From Paraclostridium bifermentans (GTDB taxonomy: Bacteria > Bacillota > Clostridia > Peptostreptococcales > Peptostreptococcaceae), in contig NZ_CP079737.1 of assembly GCF_019916025.1 (NCBI RefSeq), positions 1,798,001-1,862,000 of the forward strand: a DNA stretch of 64,000 bases, written 5' to 3'. Under the pieces are notes generated by a model. The model worked only from the letters and a program-made list of their open reading frames with translations, searched no databases and was not told the DNA's origin. The position numbers and the translations under genes are program-made. Positions 60,683 to 64,000 of this stretch are shown piece by piece (the first letter of the stretch is position 1; every line of letters begins with the position of its first letter).

Positions 60683-60747
60683 TATTATCCTTGTTTTAAT
60701 TAATATGTTTTAGTTATTACTGTAATTAATTGTAGCTAAGTAACAAA

Positions 60748-60985
60748 AAAAGACCCTCGTACCCTTAAAAAAGGGACGAAAGTCTTGTTATCCGCGTTGC
60801 CACCCTAGTTGTTTATATTTATAAAAATATAAACCTCCTCAGTCCTGTAACGTAGGTTTACGACTAATCTTACTATTATTTCGGACTAGTAGCTCCGGAA
60901 TGGATTCAAAAACCATTGTAATGAGTTCTCACCAACCACTCACTCTCTGAATACAAACTTGCTTTTTACTATTTTCCTTCTTAGC
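60748..60985 (-). promoter_or_regulatory. T-box riboswitch leader, probably serine-specific, without a clear target
   Basis: On the minus strand the leader has AGAGAGTGAGTGG near the start, the distal-loop word GGTTGGTGAGAAC, a specifier region TGAA-TCC-A with UCC at 60902-60904, the AG-bulge region CCGGAGC, the canonical T-box AGGGTGGCAACGCGG (60792-60806), and a terminator with CGTCCC pairing GGGTACG then T7 (60748-60785). These are all standard T-box elements; UCC suggests tRNA-Ser. No serS or transporter gene follows: about 460 bases of non-coding sequence separate it from a 59-codon gene. Confidence 0.9.
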
Positions 60986-61011
60986 TATATTCTTTATTCT
61001 ATTTAATAAAT

Positions 61012-61040
61012 ATTATAGTACATATCCAATCAATTTTCAA
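61012..61040 (-). promoter_or_regulatory. Sigma-A promoter of the T-box leader
   Basis: On the minus strand TTGAAA (61035-61040), exactly 17 bp and TATAAT (61012-61017), about 30 bases before the T-box Stem I. Confidence 0.8.
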
Positions 61041-61058
61041 TACAAATTATTAATTTTT

Positions 61059-61919
61059 TTATTTTAATAATATTACTTCATTTAATTTTAAATTTACTTC
61101 GACAGTTGTATTGTCTTTTACATCATCGTAAATATATCCTATTACCTCTAGTTTCTTTGCATCATTAGAGTGTACAGAACTTAAACTTACATCTTGAGAT
61201 TTTTTTATTACTTCATATGAATCCAAATAGGTTACGTTAGTATACTCATTTTCATCGTTTAATTCTGCAACTTCTAAAACTACACTACCTATATCCTTAT
61301 CTGAGATATTCTTTATTGTAATTTTAGAGCTATACCCACCATTAACTTCACTTACAAGCTCTGGTTTAGATATTCCTAATATATCATATTTTGCATCTTT
61401 TACAATTCGCTCTCTAGTAGTTGATATATCCATTTTATTAGTTTCTAAATCTACACTTACAAGTTTATTTCCTAAGTTATATGAGTATCCTGTAACTTTA
61501 ATATCTTTAGTATACTTTTTATGTGCAGCTTGTATATATGCACTTTCATTTGGTTTTAATGTGATTTTGCATAAAGCTTCTGTTTTTGCCAATGCAGTGT
61601 TTTCTTTATCATATTCTCTAAATGTTAGTTCTATGTTTCGAATATTAAAGTCACTTGTATTTGTAACTTTAGTTTTTGTATCTATAAGATTAAGTTCTTC
61701 ACTATTTCCACTTTTACTTTCATTTATTATTTCTGTTTTACCTATTTTCAATACTTTAGCATTTTTTTCATTTATATCAATGTTCACACTCTCAGATTCT
61801 ATTTTTTTATTTATATTATTATCAGTAATACTTTCATTTGATGAGCACCCTGAAAGCATGCTAACTGTAACCATTAACATTGTACATATTATTGATGTCT
61901 TATTTATAATGTTGTTCAT
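61059..61919 (-). CDS. Lipoprotein with two beta-sandwich-like domains
   Basis: A 286-residue protein with a lipoprotein signal peptide (lipobox SMLSGC, C25), then a low-complexity linker. Two similar beta-rich units follow (about 75-165 and 180-280), each with a VTNTSD/IKNISD strand, a DIxxxxLEVxE strand and a KVTGYSY/EVIGYIYD ending. This resembles the FxLYD-like fold of extracellular lipoproteins. Anchored on the outer membrane face; ligand unknown. GAGGTGC precedes the ATG. Monocistronic. Confidence 0.82.
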   Translation of the reverse strand: MNNIINKTSIICTMLMVTVSMLSGCSSNESITDNNINKKIESESVNIDINEKNAKVLKIGKTEIINESKSGNSEELNLIDTKTKVTNTSDFNIRNIELTFREYDKENTALAKTEALCKITLKPNESAYIQAAHKKYTKDIKVTGYSYNLGNKLVSVDLETNKMDISTTRERIVKDAKYDILGISKPELVSEVNGGYSSKITIKNISDKDIGSVVLEVAELNDENEYTNVTYLDSYEVIKKSQDVSLSSVHSNDAKKLEVIGYIYDDVKDNTTVEVNLKLNEVILLK

Positions 61920-62039
61920 ATATTAGCACCTCAGTTCTTCGTCTTTGTTATTATATTATACTATATATGAACTTAGTTCCATATTTTTTTAAAATTTTTT
62001 CATATTTATTGTAACATTTTTCCCAAATTCATACATATT

Positions 62040-62729
62040 TTATTCACCAACTCCAAAATCAGTATTATTATAAAGCACTTCTATTTTTTCATTTTCATCT
62101 AAAAATTTGTACTTTTCTTTAAACCAAGTAACTAATTCTTCATCTCTTTTTATGCTAGAAGTGTTATTTATAAATACATTTATAGTAGCATGTTCAAAGT
62201 TATTTAAAACTATATCCATATCCCTGTCTATCATTTCTTTTGTCTGCCCCTTTATTCCTACCATCATACAAGGTGAATCAAAGTAAGTTTTTAACTCATC
62301 TATAGTTTTAAACTTAGCATTTTTCTTTAAAAAATCATTTCTAAAGTTATAATCAAAACTTTCTACTCCAGTTTTAAATATTATAGGTATATTGAAAAAC
62401 CTTCTCATTTCATCTAACCTATTTTTATAGCACCAGTGACTTTCTAAAAATAACTTTTCTATGTTTTTTTCTATTATAATGCTTTTGATTCTATCTAAAG
62501 TATCTTTGGGAAGTTCAAAACAACTGCCTGAGTTTATAACTTCTAATACTTTATATTTACCTGTAACATTTTCTAATACTTCAAAATTCAATCTATTCAT
62601 ATCTTCTTCATCATTGTCATTATCTAGAGTATAATCACAAAATGAACATTTACCCCATTTACAAGGAAATCCTTTTAGAAGCACTATTTCACGTTTATTT
62701 TTATTATTGATTTCACTATATCTATCCAT
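62040..62729 (-). CDS. queL: Queuine lyase QueL-like radical SAM protein
   Basis: A 229-residue radical SAM-type protein with an unusual cluster motif FPCKWGKCSFCDY (about 22-34), read as C-x4-C-x2-C. It overlaps an ECF S-component gene by eight bases and is two genes from a nucleoside hydrolase. The same set (nucleosidase, ECF component QueT, small radical SAM enzyme) is the queuine salvage cluster described in Clostridioides difficile, where QueL releases preQ1 from queuine. I assign it from this context and its size. The C-terminal half (about 110-225) holds VGIKGQTKEMID and NVFINNTSS. Confidence 0.78.
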   Translation of the reverse strand: MDRYSEINNKNKREIVLLKGFPCKWGKCSFCDYTLDNDNDEEDMNRLNFEVLENVTGKYKVLEVINSGSCFELPKDTLDRIKSIIIEKNIEKLFLESHWCYKNRLDEMRRFFNIPIIFKTGVESFDYNFRNDFLKKNAKFKTIDELKTYFDSPCMMVGIKGQTKEMIDRDMDIVLNNFEHATINVFINNTSSIKRDEELVTWFKEKYKFLDENEKIEVLYNNTDFGVGE

Positions 62730-63309
62730 TATTTATCTCCATATAACTATTTTTAAATTTTAATTTATTTACTACATTTTGTGGAACTAATGAAACTGCA
62801 TATTTTACAATCATAACTGCTATAATTTTATCTGTATAGTCAGTTAAAACTTGTGTTAAAAATACTCCAGCAACTTTATTAACCCCAAATGCGGATAAAA
62901 TTTGTACTATATATGATGATCCTGATGAAGTTACTCCTCCAAATGCAAATGCTGCTATTATAGCACTTAATATAGAAGTTGGGACTGAAAAAGCCATTAC
63001 TCCTATGAATATTTTACCACCTTTTAAAAAGCCTTTTTTGAACATAATTCCACATATTAATCCCGTTGATATTTGAACTGGCATAAAAAATAATGAGTAT
63101 ATGTCAAACGTCATTCCACTTACAAAACTACCTAAAACTCCTGTTAAAACGGCATATCTAGGGCCTAGTATACAAGCTATAAATATAGTTCCAATTGAAT
63201 CTAAGTATATAGGTAATCTTAATGTCAGTGCTATAAATGCACCAACTACATTTAATACAATACCTAGAGCGATTATTGTTACTTGATATGTAGATAGAGA
63301 TTTTTTCAT
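62722..63309 (-). CDS. queT: ECF transporter S component, QueT-like (queuine/preQ1)
   Basis: A 195-residue protein with five to six helices, a typical energy-coupling-factor specificity subunit. The motif LGPRYAVLTGVLGSFVSGMTF (about 48-68), followed by a membrane-embedded aromatic face, is standard. It lies between the nucleosidase and radical SAM genes and overlaps the latter, matching queT of the C. difficile queuine salvage cluster. The shared ECF A/A'/T module genes are elsewhere in the genome. GGGGGATTAC precedes the ATG, which directly follows the upstream stop. Confidence 0.8.
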   Translation of the reverse strand: MKKSLSTYQVTIIALGIVLNVVGAFIALTLRLPIYLDSIGTIFIACILGPRYAVLTGVLGSFVSGMTFDIYSLFFMPVQISTGLICGIMFKKGFLKGGKIFIGVMAFSVPTSILSAIIAAFAFGGVTSSGSSYIVQILSAFGVNKVAGVFLTQVLTDYTDKIIAVMIVKYAVSLVPQNVVNKLKFKNSYMEINNG

Positions 63310-64000
63310 TTAAAGTAATCCCCCTATCAATTCAATTTTATCTATATATTTAGGAAACAGCCTTTTTAAAAACATACGCATGAATTTTTTTTCATCAACT
63401 TCCGTAAGCACTATACTATTATTATCTCTTTTGTAAAAATCAAAAGAATCTACTATACTCTGCCCCATAGCTATTCCACTTTCAACTATTTCTGTGTATG
63501 ATTCAAATCCATCACACAAGCTTCTATCTATAAAATACGCTACAGCTAATGGATCATTTATAACACATCCAATTATGCCTTCTTGGTTCCAATGAAAATC
63601 AATATAAAACCTTGTTATTTGTGTTATATATTCAGCTAAGTTTTTATCTAACCTATTTATAAATTCGATAATGTTTGGTGTTAATACTATTTTCCTAGTT
63701 ACATCTAGCCCTATCATGTGGATTTTTTTAGGTAAATTTTTGTAAATATATTCAGCTGCATGTGGATCAACCCAATAATTAAATTCTGCAACAGGTGAAC
63801 AATTACCATGTATTTTAAATGCACCGCCCATAGATACAAATTCATCTAAGTTTTTAAAAGCATTTTTGTCTTTTATAAGTGCTTTAGCAATATTGGTCAA
63901 TGGTCCAAGAGCTATTATAGATACATCTGCATTATTCTTTAGTGTTTCTATAATAAAATCTACTCCTCCATATTTTATAAACTTATTAGGTACTTTCTCA
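63310..64000 (-). CDS. queK: Inosine-uridine-type nucleoside hydrolase (QueK-like), N-terminus cut off
   Basis: The open frame runs from its stop at 63310 to the window edge without an upstream start, so the first ~70 residues, with the DxDxxxDD metal motif, are missing. Visible family motifs: ALGPLTNIAKA near the cut, SMGGAFKIHGN, the sugar-binding region AEFNYWVDPHAA, and INDPLAVAYFID. The IUNH family hydrolyses N-ribosidic bonds with Ca2+. Next to queT and queL it is the likely queuosine nucleosidase that supplies queuine from tRNA breakdown. A general nucleoside role cannot be excluded. Confidence 0.8.
   Translation of the reverse strand, partial: EKVPNKFIKYGGVDFIIETLKNNADVSIIALGPLTNIAKALIKDKNAFKNLDEFVSMGGAFKIHGNCSPVAEFNYWVDPHAAEYIYKNLPKKIHMIGLDVTRKIVLTPNIIEFINRLDKNLAEYITQITRFYIDFHWNQEGIIGCVINDPLAVAYFIDRSLCDGFESYTEIVESGIAMGQSIVDSFDFYKRDNNSIVLTEVDEKKFMRMFLKRLFPKYIDKIELIGGLL

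Noticed and set aside
1-64000. tRNA, rRNA, CRISPR array, prophage, restriction or abortive-infection system
   Set aside because: I scanned for tRNA-like GGTTCGAATCC words, regularly spaced repeats, transposases, integrases and defence motifs and found none that I could support.

Overview
The window is very AT-rich DNA with dense genes, strong Shine-Dalgarno sites, some TTG starts and many short intrinsic terminators. It reads as a chromosomal segment of an anaerobic, spore-forming, low-GC Firmicute, most likely a member of Peptostreptococcaceae close to Clostridioides, Paraclostridium or Romboutsia. The queuine salvage cluster at the right edge, the selenium-type molybdenum hydroxylase accessory genes and the Fur-controlled DUF3793 gene fit that group. 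I see no tRNA, rRNA, CRISPR array, phage or intact insertion sequence.

Layout. 0-7 kb: a MarR-controlled MATE efflux pump, a large membrane-anchored protein, and small genes including two NlpC/P60-superfamily enzymes. 7-11.5 kb: an alanine/sodium symporter, an alpha/beta hydrolase and a short-chain dehydrogenase. 11.8-13.4 kb: an ABC-F ATPase. 13.6-28.2 kb: purine or molybdenum-hydroxylase metabolism. Here a Moco-handling operon (PatB lyase, YqeC, MocA-like cytidylyltransferase, MoeA-like protein) lies near a three-subunit xanthine dehydrogenase-type enzyme and a nucleobase permease. moaA and moaB at 42.4-43.8 kb belong to the same theme. 28.4-36 kb: an accessory stretch of small proteins, a cyclophilin lipoprotein, an acyltransferase, esterases and a DUF4397 protein. 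36-48 kb: a YfcC carrier, HAD phosphatase, aminopeptidase, iron-type alcohol dehydrogenase, and a D-amino-acid set (alr, S66 carboxypeptidase, DppA-like D-aminopeptidase). 48-60 kb: transporters (MFS, DMT, MntP, a heterodimeric ABC exporter, a putative manganese or ArsP_2 permease, GltS) and repeat-rich or charged small proteins. 60.7-61 kb: a complete T-box leader with no recognisable target gene. 62-64 kb: the queK-queT-queL queuine salvage operon, cut by the window edge.

The items most worth a second look are: (i) the orphan serine-type T-box; (ii) a family of at least four same-orientation intergenic repeats at 21.6, 28.9, 30.4 and 34.0 kb, two of which carry a perfect DnaA-box sequence; (iii) two intrinsic-terminator-like hairpins whose 3' arm contains the next gene's Shine-Dalgarno; (iv) a bacterial homologue of Pyr4-type transmembrane terpene cyclases; (v) a four-repeat protein of unknown role; and (vi) a DMT transporter whose best-placed start codon is AUA. 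Several genes shorter than 60 codons were found by eye and are listed.
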